This document shows, piece by piece, positions 12,001 to 22,493 of a stretch of DNA of 64,000 bases. This stretch comes from Trema orientale (lineage: Eukaryota > Streptophyta > Magnoliopsida > Rosales > Cannabaceae): positions 187,272 to 251,271 of the forward strand of contig JXTC01000088.1 in assembly GCA_002914845.1 (NCBI GenBank). The letters run 5' to 3'. A program made the position numbers and the translations under genes. Position 1 is the first letter of the stretch, and each line of letters begins with the position of its first letter. The notes beneath the pieces are model-generated. The model saw nothing but the letters and a program-made list of their open reading frames with translations, ran no database searches and was not told where the DNA came from.

Positions 12001-13695
12001 CAAGTGAAAGTGATGCTAGTGAAATGGGAGGTGACCATCGGTCTAAAGCATCTTCTTCAGCTATGGATGTTGATGAAAAGGTTGCGCCTCAGGCTTACAA
12101 AGGGCATAGGAATTGTGAGACAGTGAAAGGTGTGAATTTCTTTGGGCCTAATTGTGACTATGTGGTGAGCGGGTCCGACTGTGGCAGAATATTCATTTGG
12201 AAGAAAAAGGGTGGGGAGCTTATTCGTGTTATGGAAGCAGATCAGTATGTAGTTAATTGCATTGAGTCTCATCCTCATACCGTGGTGCTTGCAAGCAGTG
12301 GAATTGACCATGATATCAAGATATGGACACCAAAGGCTATGGAGAGAGCTAAATTGCCGACGAATATTGAGCAGGTATGTTTATCATCTTGAGCTAGTTA
12401 TTAAAGGCACAAGGTGTACATTACGTTGTTTAGAGAGTTCGAAAAATTTATTGCTGAGTCACATGCATGACATAGCACATAGGAATGTTATTATTAGGAT
12501 TTAGGAAGACATTCTGATGATATCTTGATGCAAAACCAGCTTGGGTTGAGCGCCTTAGGCATTTAAATTAATCCTCATTCTTCTTCTCTGAAACGTTTAG
12601 ACCATAAAGCCTTGTTGGTCAGACATTCCATCGTTTAGAATGAAGGGGATGGGGCATGTTGGACATGGTATCTTCATTGTGCTAACTATTTGTACCGCTT
12701 TCACTATCATGGTGTATATCGTTTTTTCCTTTCTGGAAATTGCGCTGTTGCTTATGTCGACTTTACTAGTTCCTTTTAACCAAAACAAGCACTGTCCCAA
12801 GTTTAACTTTTCCCCTGGAGATACCATGTAAAACGTCACCTTTGCTTCTGGACCTGCCATGTTGAGGAAGGTTATGAGGTGGTTCTTGGACGCTGCATGA
12901 TATCGTCGAGTGTTCAGATAGATCACCTTTATGGCAGTTTTTTTTTCTTTTTCCCCCTTCTTTTTTTGGTGGGTGGGTGGGATTTTTTTTTTTTTTGGGG
13001 GGGGGACTCAGGACTCGAGTATTCATTTAAGAGGTCTAGATTTACCTGATGTAAAAGCCAAGTTTTGTTATTGTTTATTCTGAGTACGATGTCCCTGGTA
13101 CAAAATGTACGAGGTAAGAGCAGCAGAGGAACTAATTTCTCTGCTGTTGTTTGGAAAAAAAGGTTCTACCTCATCGCCGCATGCATTGGTATGCCATTGG
13201 TGGTGACGATGAAGATAGTGATGATTATTTTTATGATGACGATGAGGATGACGAAGATTATGATGAGGATGATGACGATGACGACGATTATGATGATTGT
13301 GATGATGAGGATGGGGACGATAATAGTGACGACGACGTTGATAACGACAATGATGGTGACAAAGATGACGGTGATGATGAAGGCAATTGATGATGATGAT
13401 AACAATGAGCATGATAATTTTTTCGGAAGACTAACGATGCTAATGGTGATTATTGCACTTTTGTTTCCAACAGAAACCCAAGGCTAAGAGCTGGATGTAC
13501 CATGTGTCCACACCGCAGGATCTGATGTTGCAACTATTTTCAATGCAAAGGCGGAGAACAAGTTCAGAGGGAAGTGGAGAAAACTCAGCTGCAGGTCGGG
13601 AACTTTTAGATCTAATTTTGACATTCAATGCCAACAGCGATGGTTCCTCAGATGATGGAGGAGAAACCTCCAGTCAGGATGACTTGTTTAGTTGA
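9064..13695 (+). CDS. WD40 protein, DDB1-CUL4-associated factor 8-like
   Basis: Five exons join in frame: 9064-9174, 9694-9945, 10322-10465, 11607-12374, 13474-13695, all introns GT-AG and in phase 0, giving 498 residues. WD40 repeats start at about residue 49 (KHRGCVNTVSF... SGSDDRRVIFWNW) and continue to about 410 (GIDHDIKIWTP). Residues ~290-330 form a Ser/Asp-rich linker. Two DxR motifs typical of CUL4-DDB1 substrate receptors are visible, VQHFDLR at the exon 3/4 join and TRLYDIR. The C-terminus is Ser/Asp-rich and ends DDLFS. Length and wording match Arabidopsis At4g35140. The inferred role is substrate receptor of a nuclear CUL4-DDB1 ubiquitin ligase. Intron 3 holds a MITE, and intron 4 holds an acidic triplet-repeat open stretch that could be an alternative exon. 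The GTG/TTG-like upstream codons were ignored in favour of the ATG. Confidence 0.9.
10722..11312. mobile_element. PIF/Harbinger (Tourist-like) MITE in intron 3
   Basis: Ends are GGCCATTTCCAA and, reversed, GGGCATCTCCAA, flanked by TAA on both sides (10719-10721 and 11313-11315), the 3-bp duplication of PIF/Harbinger elements. Length 591 bp, non-coding. Sub-terminal 'accaaatttggt' words recur several times and can pair with each other. Just upstream (10610-10700) a stretch with ggttgagtggtc and gggtttgggtctt looks like a SINE remnant. Confidence 0.7.
13163..13405 (+). repeat. GAT/GAC triplet repeat, possible cassette exon in intron 4
   Basis: After an AG at 13161-13162 the reading frame that follows residue Gln of exon 4 stays open for 76 codons: VLPHRRMHWYAIGGDDEDSD, then a long run of D, E and Y until a stop at 13388. 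The run is an impure GAT/GAC triplet array. A phase-0 donor is possible at 13337 (GAC|GTTGAT) but is weak. Direct joining of exon 4 to 13474 already gives the family's usual length, so this is either a decayed or alternative exon, or an intronic triplet repeat that happens to be open. Confidence 0.4.
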
Positions 13696-15079
13696 ATGAC
13701 TCATTGAGGCAACCCTCAGGCCTTGGTAAAAAAAAAAAAAAAAGGTGTATATAATCTTGGGATTACTTTTACTGCCTGAGAATTTTTTATATTTTGTTTT
13801 CTTGTTTTTCCCTTTTATTGTTCAATGATGATTATCCTAATTACATTAGGTTATTTCATAGTTATTTATCTCGTATTTATTTTCTTTTCATTGATGCATC
13901 TTATAATATATATATATATATATATATGTGCGCGTGTGTGTGTTTCCTTTTTGTGCGTGGTTACATTTAGCATTTAACTTTTCTTCATCATATATTAATA
14001 CGAGTATCTGTTCTCTAGTTGGATGATTTGTGGGCAGTGGAGATGTGCTGTAATCTTTGGTTTATTAAAACTTTTATATGTTTTGACTCTTGTCGGAAAG
14101 AAAATCAAGGGGGGCGCGTGAGCATTTTTCTCTATGAAAATGATTCATATTCTCTGAAGCTTCATTCATAATGGCAGTGGAGATGTGCCATTATCTTAAC
14201 CTTCAATTTGGTCTCCGAAGCTTAACATGTCATATTTTGCCACTGTAAAGTATGTTTTTTTCTCTCCTCCTTTTTTTTATCCACAACATTGTTCAAATTG
14301 AGATCAATGACTAGAATTAAGACAAAAAATATAGGGTAACTTCTATCGTGGCTCCTGAACTATTATCCAGCTCCTAAACTTCATAATATTGTCTATTGTG
14401 GTACCAAATTTCATTTTTGTCTCATTTAACCCATCCATTACTCCTTTGTTATAATAACACTCTTTTGTTATAATTGGACGGAAAATATTTTGATCCTGAA
14501 TTATTCTAACGTCTCATTTTGGCATTCAAACTTTAAAAATGTCTCAATCTTGCCACTTGATCCATTGAAGTATCTCATTTATTATATTTTTAAAATGTCC
14601 CTAGTTTCTCCTCATTTCCATCGAAGTGTTTCTTTTACTTTTTTTTTTTAATTCTAATTTGTTTTTTCAATATAGCAAAGTAAGATCAAAATTTGTCAAA
14701 ATTTGTTGTCTTTAAAGCTAAAAGATGACATTTATCTATTTCAACTAAGAGGTATACACTCTTTTGCACAGTAGAATCTACGTATGTGTCAGATTGTGAT
14801 ACTAGAGAGAATAAAAGAGAGTAAGAAAAAATGTATATCTAGTACTCCTCTTCAACAAATTGTCAATCTATTTAATAAAAATAAAATGTCCAAAATACCC
14901 TTTTTAAAACGTCCATTTGAGCGTTTCATGCTCTTTTCCATATCTTTTTAACCATAAAGAGATGACATTGTGCAAAATAAAACACTTTGATAGACGAGGT
15001 GTCAAGACAATGATTTTAATTTTAAGAAATTAAGTCTTCAAGAATAGAGCATTATTGGGCAATTCATAAAGCTTGACCA
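13696..15079. other. 3' flank of the WD40 gene and decayed repeats
   Basis: The first ~350 bp is probably 3' UTR. It includes an (AT)n run at about 13903-13927 followed by GT repeats. About 14330-14600 is an intergenic repeat of the 'tggctcctgaactatt... ggcattcaaactttaaaaatg' sort. No gene was seen. Confidence 0.4.
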
Positions 15080-15362
15080 GCTATTTGAAAGCAAAAGATA
15101 TTGTCTCCGCTAGGGAACTTTTTGACCAAATGACAGAACGAGATAACTTCTCTTGGAATACCATGATCACTAGATATGTACATATGTTAGATATGGAAGG
15201 GGCCTTTAACCTCTACAGTCAGATATCGGATCCCGACACACTGACATGGAATGCTATGATCTCGGGATATGCGGAAGTTGGTAGTTTACAACTCGCTCGG
15301 GATTTTTTTTTGAGAGGATGCCCCAAAAGAACCTGGTCTCTTGGAACTCCATTAAAGTTGGA
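15080..15362 (+). pseudogene. Fragment B of the MEF9-like PPR gene
   Basis: Matches the intact gene from about 3678 to 3960 at roughly 93% identity by eye (about 20 differences in 283 bp). It starts in the middle of a PPR motif with no start codon and runs LFDQMTERDNFSWNTMIT..., then loses frame in a T-run near 15300 (one or more extra T) before ending abruptly at a Helitron helicase fragment. Some residues (KDIVSARELF) look closer to my memory of the Arabidopsis protein than the intact gene here does (RYIFIARELF), so it may descend from an older sister copy. Confidence 0.85.
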
Positions 15363-15364
15363 TA

Positions 15365-15905
15365 TCGAACAGGATCACGGGGAAATTGTTTAATTAATAA
15401 ATTATTTATTTCATCAACATACTCATTTTTTGGTGTTAATATTGCTCTATTTACGATCATATGTAAATTAGTAGAGTAATTCTCTATATCTAGAAACACA
15501 ATTTTTATTATGTTTTGAAGTGATAAAATATTATCTTCATATGGTATGATCATATTAGGCGGTAACATAATATTATTATCTTCGTAATTTTCTTCCATCA
15601 CTACTACGCAATAAAAATTCAGAAAATATAGGATCTTTATTGGCTCTCATATTTTGAGTTAATTTTATTTTTATAAATGATGGCCATAAGTAAGACTTTA
15701 CTAAACTTGCATTTATTATTTCTTTTTTTTTTTTTTTGCTCTTGAAATAACTAGAAGAATTTGACGAAAATGTTCACCAAGTACTATTACTTTACCACCA
15801 AAAGATAAATTACTCTCATTTATATCCTTTAATATATTATCTAAAGCTTCTATTGCATGTTTATTTATCATTGGAATTTCATAGTGCTTTTGTGACTTGA
15901 ATCCA
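15365..15905 (-). mobile_element. Helitron RepHel (PIF1-like helicase) remnant
   Basis: On the minus strand, about 15880-15755 reads EIPMINKHAIEALDNILKD, then NLSFGGKVIVLGEHFRQIL. About 15600-15365 reads through DNILSLQNIIKIVFLDIEN to NRAILTPKNEYVDEINNLL and IKQFPRDPVRYP. These are conserved helicase stretches of plant Helitrons (the GGKVVVLGGDFRQILP region and the AILTPxNxxVDxIN region). The reading is broken between the two stretches (around 15600-15750, with a poly-T insertion on the plus strand). No Helitron ends were found, so it is an internal scrap; its right-hand neighbour is the PPR fragment B. Confidence 0.8.
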
Positions 15906-16136
15906 AAGAAAATAAAAAATCATTCAAAAGTCCCTTCAAAATATAAAATTATTCATAATTATGGATTTGTTTAATAGGGGCGTGTAAAGATTTTTTATTA
16001 TAAAAGATATATTTTGAGAATTCCTTTTTTTTTGGAAAAAAAAAAAGTTGCACGTAAAAGTAATTTTTTTGAAGGTTCTTTTAGTAATAAATCAAATCAT
16101 TAAAGGGAATTGTATTTGCACCCATCAAACATAAAG

Positions 16137-16960
16137 GGGTGGCTCTATTGCCACCCCTCTGTCTACTCTTCCCACACTATTTCTAAAACCACACCTCTAA
16201 TTAAAATTTTATTTTTAATTTATACTTTCTATACCCCTAATTTTTCCTAAAATATCCTTTGAATTAATTTTGTCTGATCTCTCCTCACCCTAATTTCATC
16301 ACTTTTCTCATTCTTTATCTATTCATCTCCCTTCTTTCTTTCTTTCTTTCTTTCTTTCTTTTCCTCTCCTGGGTACTAACACTTTTTTCTTTTTTTCTTT
16401 TTCCTTTTATCTCTTTTCGCTTACACTATTTACCAGAGAAGGGAAAAATTATTATCATATATATATATATTATACAAATAGATATAAATCCTTGGAAATG
16501 CGTATATGCTTTAGTTAATATAAAGGATACATTCTCTTCAATTATGATTCTACTGTGCTAATTTTTTTTTTCTTACTTACACCCATTACGAGAGAATAGA
16601 AACTATGCACTCAATATTATTGACATATATATATATGTATATATAATCCTTTGAGATGTCGGATATGGCAGATTCGTAAAAAAATCAATGCCCTGCAATG
16701 GAATCAATTTAATCAGTAAACTCTTATACAATAATTCAAAAAAAAAAATTAATTAGGATGTAATCATCAAAAGAATTAGGGTTCAAGATAAATGATGTGT
16801 TTTACTAAGGGTGAGAAGAGTGGAGACTGCGTAAATAATTTTTTTAAAATATAATTTATGTACTAGAAAGTAATTTCATTTAAGGTTATATTAGTAATAA
16901 AAAAAATTACTAAAAAGAGGTGTAGAGAGAGTGGACAAAGGGGTGGCAATAGACCCACCC
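16137..16960. mobile_element. Mutator-type MITE (824 bp) with 9-bp TSD
   Basis: The terminal inverted repeats GGGTGGCTCTATTGCCACCC (left) and GGGTGGGTCTATTGCCACCC (right, reversed) continue to match for about 35 bp. Both ends are flanked by AACATAAAG (16128-16136 and 16961-16969), an exact 9-bp target duplication as made by Mutator-like elements. The interior is AT-rich with a (CTTT)n tract at about 16330-16360, and is non-coding. Confidence 0.85.
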
Positions 16961-17133
16961 AACATAAAGACATCCCTTTTTTGCCGGATTGTTTCTTTTA
17001 GTACAATTTTATCCCTATACGATATATTATGAAAGAAAACTTTGAATTAAGGATCCTATTGAAGTTTCAGAAAAAATAAAACCTAAAATTAAGAAAGAAC
17101 TTTGAAACTTAGCTTGAGGGTCTTGTTATTCAC

Positions 17134-17800
17134 TATTAAATCAGGCTACTCGTTTGTTGTAACAGAACGCTCAATTTGCAGAACTTTAAATAATCAGATG
17201 AAAAATGTAAAGAAGAAACACACAGCTTTTTATCGTGGTTCAACACAACTAAGTTGTGTCTATATCCACGGGACCTGGTCCAGCAAGCAAACAATCCACT
17301 AGAAATATGAATAGAGTACAAATACAGGTCTTATACAAGATCTAGAACTCCCTTCTAGTTTGTCGCTGATTTGGACTCTGATTTCCTCCGTAGATTTTGC
17401 TTCTTCAAAACTTGTGCTGAACTCCCTTCAGCTGCCGTTGATGAACTTCCCAGCTCCGGCAAGAATAGGCTGTATCTTCTTGAAATCAGGTAGCCATGGA
17501 GCTCCACCTTCACACTGGAATCAATGGTGGACTCTATGACAAAGGACACTCTTAGATCTAAAAACTCAAAGCTCTAAGAGAAAGAAACTTGCTCATAAAG
17601 CAAGAAGGCCTCACCAAAATATCTTTTTGAAAGTAATGCTCAAAGACCTCTAAAAATGATCTGAACAGAAGCTTCCTGTTTATATAGGAAAGTACATCGT
17701 GACTCAGCTGTAATGACAGTTGTCATCGCAATGTCTAAACATGCAGTGACACAGATATAACACACAGACTCAGATCTAAAGGTGTTATCTTGATGTAACA
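17134..17800 (-). repeat. 3' LTR of the copia-type element
   Basis: Starts tattaaatcaggctactcg on the plus strand and ends ...gatgtaaca directly next to the end of the gag region. Its first ~235 bases match the other LTR closely. On the element's strand it opens TGTTA, as expected of copia LTRs. Confidence 0.7.
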
Positions 17801-17801
17801 A

Positions 17802-19364
17802 TCAGGCACACTGATTTAAAGGATTGTACTGCAGTATTCCTTTTTGAGAGATTGAGCTCTCACCTATGTACCCCAGATCTGATTTGTCTGTTGAAGTTTG
17901 TCCAACTCCAAGCATATGACTTAATTTTTCTGATCCGTTTGTCAGATACTGAATCTTTTTGTTGGATTCATCAAGCTCCTTCTGAGTTTTGACAAGCTGC
18001 TCCTGAGAATTCTGCAGTCTTGTTCTCAATTCAGTAAGCATTTCTTCATATGCTCCCTTTTCCTCCTTGAGACTACATATAAGAGCTTCTTGTACCCTGA
18101 CTTTGTTAGCCATTCTCAACCACTGATCATACATATTTTGATAAGCATCTTGTTGATCAGGGTCTGAAAACTGTACTTCATTCTCATAATCAAATAGGCC
18201 ACTGTCAGAACACTCGAGATGACTATCAAGACATTGATCTCCCTTTTTGAATTTTGCAGCAAATGCTACAAAATTGCTTGTTACATCTGAGTCCTTTTCT
18301 TGTTCCTCGGTTTCTTCTTCACTGTCACTCCAAGTTGCATTCATTGCATTTGCCTTCTTCTTGAGAGTATTTGCACATTCCACCTGAATGTGTTCGAAAC
18401 CACCACACTCTCTGTATTGCACTCCTTTTCGCATGTTCCTGGAATCTCTATCAAATCTGGTTCCAGTGCTGTTAACTCTAGGCTGATCAACATTATTCCT
18501 TGAACTTTGTTGACCAGAAACTACTCTCTTCATATTTTTCTTAAGAAACTTTGAGTAATTTCTGGTTAACATAGCTAAAGTTTCATCATCTAAATCTTTA
18601 TCCCCTTCGATTGCCAGATCCTCTATCTCATCAACTATCTTCAATGCTACACCAGAGCTTTTCTTCTTTTTATCCCAGACTTTGAAATTCATCTCATAAG
18701 TTATTAAGGAACCAATGAGTTCATCAAAGTCAATGTCCTCCAGCTTCCTACACTCTTCAATAGCTGCAAATTTTGATCTGAATCTTTTGGGTAAAGATAT
18801 AAGAACTTTCTCAACCAACATGGCATTAGAGTAAACCTTTCCCAAGGCAACAGACTCATTAGATATATCACAGATCTTAGAATGAAAATCTGAAATAGTC
18901 TCATCTTTAAGCATATGGAGATTTTCAAATTGACTTATAAGCATCCTAAGTCTAGATTGTTTAACTGACTCAGTTCCTTGATTTTTCTTTTCAAGTTTTT
19001 CCCAAGCATCCTTAGCTACAGTACAATTTGAAATCACCTTGAATTGATGAACATTAACAGAGGCCATAATTGCATTAATTCCTTTAGAGTTCCAATTAGC
19101 AGAATCATATTCAGCAGTTGACCATTTGTTTTCGGGTTTAAGAATTTCCTTACCCTGGTCATCGGTTTCAACAGGAGGTGACCATCCGTACACAATGGAG
19201 GTCCAAACTCTTTCATCAATGGACTTCAAGAAAGCTCTCATTCTAGCTTTCCAATATGGGTAATTTGACCCATCAAGCAAGGGTGGTCTAGAAATAGATC
19301 CACCTTCTCTTAGCTGATCCATCTCAGTAGTAAGATACAAAAACAGAGCACGATTTCCAAACAA
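17802..19364 (-). mobile_element. copia gag region (UBN2 plus zinc-knuckle-like)
   Basis: Fossil element part. About 505 residues from MDQLREGGSISRPPLLDGSN: the N-terminus has the copia gag opening (P-LLDGSNYPYWKARM), a UBN2/gag region (AKDAWEKLEKKNQGTESVKQ, LRMLISQFENLHMLKDETIS), a zinc-knuckle-like stretch (GVQYRECGGFEHIQVEC), an acidic region and a C-terminal coiled coil (EMLTELRTRLQNSQEQLVKT). It acts as nucleocapsid in this family. It is read as one long frame and is unrelated to the neighbouring host genes. Confidence 0.85.
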
Positions 19365-19422
19365 AACAGAGTAACACGATTTAGAGACCCAGAAATCTCA
19401 CTGAATATAGCAAGCAATGCCC

Positions 19423-19434
19423 GCTCTGATACCA
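19423..19434 (-). other. Primer-binding site for initiator Met-tRNA
   Basis: TGGTATCAGAGC on the minus strand, two bases inside the 5' LTR end at 19437, is the standard plant copia primer-binding site, complementary to the 3' end of initiator Met-tRNA. Confidence 0.9.
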
Positions 19435-19436
19435 GA

Positions 19437-20318
19437 TGTTAAATCAGGCTACTCGTTTGTTGTAACAACGCTCAATTTGCAGAACTTTAAATAATCAGAT
19501 GAAAAATGTAAAGAAGAGACACACAGCTTTTTATCATAGTTCAACACAACCAAGTTGTGTCTACATCCACGGGACCTAGTCCAGCAAGCAAACAATCCAC
19601 TAGAAATATGAATAGAGTACAAATACAGGTCTTATACAAGAATCTAGAACTCCCTTCTAGTTTGTCGCCGATTNNNNNNNNNNNNNNNNNNNNNNNNNNN
19701 NNNNNNNNNNNNNNNNNNNNNNNNNNNNNNNNNNNNNNNNNNNNNNNNNNNNNNNNNNNNNNNNNNNNNNNNNNNNNNNNNNNNNNNNNNNNNNNNNNNN
19801 NNNNNNNNNNNNNNNNNNNNNNNNNNNNNNNNNNNNNNNNNNNNNNNNNNNNNNNNNNNNNNNNNNNNNNNNNNNNNNNNNNNNNNNNNNNNNNNNNNNN
19901 NNNNNNNNNNNNNNNNNATCTTGATTAAACAGTCACTCACACAGTTAAGACACACAAAGTCAAACTTCACTTGAAAAGGTCAACCTTAAAGGTGACAACT
20001 TGACAACACAAGCTGAGAAACTGATGTAACAGACAAAGCATAAAAAACATGTTAAACATTAATGTAGATGAAGTGCTCTAATGACTAAACATGCAGACCA
20101 CTAGACGTAACACCTAACCATTGAAGCCAGTTTGAAGAAGATCTTCAGAACTTCAGATGCTTCAGTTGAATGCTTTGTCAAAGCAGTCTTGGAGCACGAT
20201 TACACAGACTAACAAATACATACACAAGACTGAAAATACAACTGAAATATAATTTTGAAATATTGTCCATTACATTGCAATAAGATCATAAGGTGCCAAA
20301 CTAAATCATGCACTAACA
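19437..20318 (-). repeat. 5' LTR of the copia-type element
   Basis: Bounded by TGTTA (19437) and TAACA (20314-20318) on the plus strand. Contains the 244-N assembly gap 19674-19917, so its true length is uncertain. Confidence 0.75.
19674..19917. other. Assembly gap (244 N)
   Basis: Run of N inside an LTR. Probably a collapsed or unresolved repeat. Confidence 0.99.
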
Positions 20319-20323
20319 TTCAC

Positions 20324-22399
20324 GCATCATACAATAACTAAATCTAATAGCGTTAAAGCCCCCTATGTTATTTCCATCAAATATTCTCGTGGTGCGCAAT
20401 AAGAAGAAAAAGAGTTATTATCAAAAAAAAATCCATAGTTTTTTTGTTTTAGTAAAAGAAAAAAGACCTAGGTTTCTAATTATATTAAAAAAAATATTGT
20501 CTTTCTTTAATTTTGGCGAAAAAAACCCTTGAGTTTTTAATTATATCATATAAAACTTTGTACTTTAAAATCGAATTAAATTAGCCTGCGAAATAAGTCA
20601 AATAATCCATTTTCTCTTAGTATATACTGTCATGCGATACAATTTTCATTGAGAAGCACCTTATTTGGGCAAAAACTACGTCATTTTATATTGAAAATAT
20701 TAATTTTTTCAGTTAAAATAAATTTTAAAAAATAGTTCATGAGTATAGGACACTTAGTATTTATTGTTTCTCATTCATGGAGATTGGAGAATGGTGCTTT
20801 AGAATTTTAGATCAATACTTTGGACAAAAGTTGTACAACTTTCATTTGACCATAGAACTTGGTATGAGTTGGTACAGTACAATTTAATTCTAGAATTGAC
20901 AAATCAGAACAAAACTAAGAGTTATATATAGTAGTTAGAACTAAAACAGTTTACAAAGTTAGTTTTCATGTTTGGTCAATTATTTGTATAAATTGGTAAA
21001 GGTTAGCACTGTATAATTGCAAGGAATCTTTTTTTTTTTTTTTAATTTTTATCTGCGGATAAAGAACTGAAGGAATCTTTAGATCAGCAGTGCTATTGTT
21101 TTGAAACTTTATTTTAATCATTTTTAATTCATGTAAAAAATATATATTTTTTACAATTTTCTTAGCGATTGTTACAAGGAGCGTGAGAAAAACCGGTGCA
21201 TCTATCATTATGGTGTATTTTTATAAACTCATAATATTTAGATGAATTATATGGTTTAATTTAGGGGGTACTAGTTATTTGACTTTTTTTTGGGTGAAAA
21301 TAATATGACCAAACTCACTTATAATAAAAATGAAACTACAACATGTTTCATAACTGAAATTTTTTAAAAAATAGAAATTTAATTATAACTTTTAAAACAT
21401 TGATATTTATTTAAAATCAATTTAAGAAGTTGGTCATCCATTTATTTTTCTCTTTAATATTTTAGTCTCTTTGTTACGAAGAGGGATAAACGAGGAAGTC
21501 TTTATGATCCTTGGGAGTTCGAGTATAGGCCCCATCATTAAAACACGGTGTTAGAAAAGCACAAAGAAGGTAGCAATCAAGTCACCTTAAGGTATATATT
21601 GTAACGATTTTAAAATGTAAATTTTAATGCCGATAATATACGAAAGTGAAGTTATAAATTCAAACAAACAAATGGAGTTATCCTTTTTTTTTAAATCAAT
21701 AAATAAATGTTGGAATACATAGTTATATTTAGTATTATAAAATTAAATTGTTATTATATTTCGTCTACCAATTAATATACTCATATAATTATTAAAATGA
21801 AGAGAAAATAAATATTTATTAGATTCACCCGATCTATTTTCCCATACTTTTAATGGTTTGGTTCACAAGCAAAGACAAATAATGTTCCCACCTCAAAAAA
21901 GAAGACCAGATGAGGATATTTTCGTCATTCCATTTGAATTTATATTTTTTTAATAAGTTATATTTATATTTTATTTAGACCTTTTTCTTTTTTCCTTTTA
22001 TTTCTATTTCTTATATAAGCCTTCCCTCATTGGTTTACGTATGTGTGACTATGCGCGCGGTTGTTAATAGAACGACATGTCATTTGTAGTTCTATTCTGT
22101 TTATTTATTTTTAAAGTAAATGGTATTGTTCTACTGATGTTCTTATACAAAGAATATGTTGTAAAATTAGTAATGCAGTTTCTTAAATTTCTCCTTCTTT
22201 AAAAAAAAAAAAAAAAAATTCTAAAAGTAATTAGATGCAATTTTTAAAATAAGCATGAATTGGAATAGTTGATTTGGACAGTTGGGATTTTATAAGTAGA
22301 TTAGAGATGTTCTGTAAACAAAATTAGATTATATATGCTCAAGTTAATAAACCACTTCCAAGCAAAAAGAAAAGTTAATAAACCTCTGGAGTTATCATA
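20324..22399. other. Gene-free AT-rich spacer
   Basis: About 2.1 kb with no supported gene. 21266-21452 is a diverged copy of the repeat at 1535-1740. Poly-A/T runs lie at 21030 and 22200. Nothing else recognised. Confidence 0.5.
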
Positions 22400-22486
22400 T
22401 ACTTAGCCTGGAAATAACCACACCTCCTACAAGTGTGGAGGGTCTCGACTTCGAATCCTCACCCTACAAAATAAAAATAAAATAAA
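22400..22486 (+). repeat. Possible tRNA-derived SINE 3' part
   Basis: Stretch tagcctggaaataacc... ggtctcgacttcgaatcc... followed by a short A-rich simple tail (aaaataaaaataaaataaa). GACTTCGAATCC resembles a pol III B box. It immediately abuts the broken end of PPR fragment A. No target duplication identified. Confidence 0.35.
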
Positions 22487-22493
22487 TAATCCT

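Larger units (their letters stand above)
17134..20318 (-). mobile_element. copia-type LTR element, gag-only (non-autonomous)
   Basis: A fossil insertion with both ends and target duplication visible: TTCAC at 17129-17133 and at 20319-20323. Parts in its own 5'-to-3' order on the minus strand: LTR 20318-19437, primer-binding site 19434-19423 matching initiator Met-tRNA (TGGTATCAGAGC), gag region 19364-17802, LTR 17800-17134. No reverse transcriptase, integrase or protease region lies between gag and the second LTR, which fits the known class of gag-only terminal-repeat retrotransposons (TR-GAG). The LTRs are alike over their outer ~235 bases (roughly 4% different by eye), suggesting an age of about 1-3 million years; the rest of the LTRs does not align well, and part of one is an assembly gap. 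Confidence 0.85.

Noticed and set aside
13065-13487. Met/Thr-rich and His-rich frames on both strands over the GAT repeat
   Set aside because: They are other-frame readings of the GAT/GAC triplet array.
17102-17302. Short plus-strand frame at the edge of the copia-type element
   Set aside because: It lies mostly inside the LTR and has no protein resemblance.
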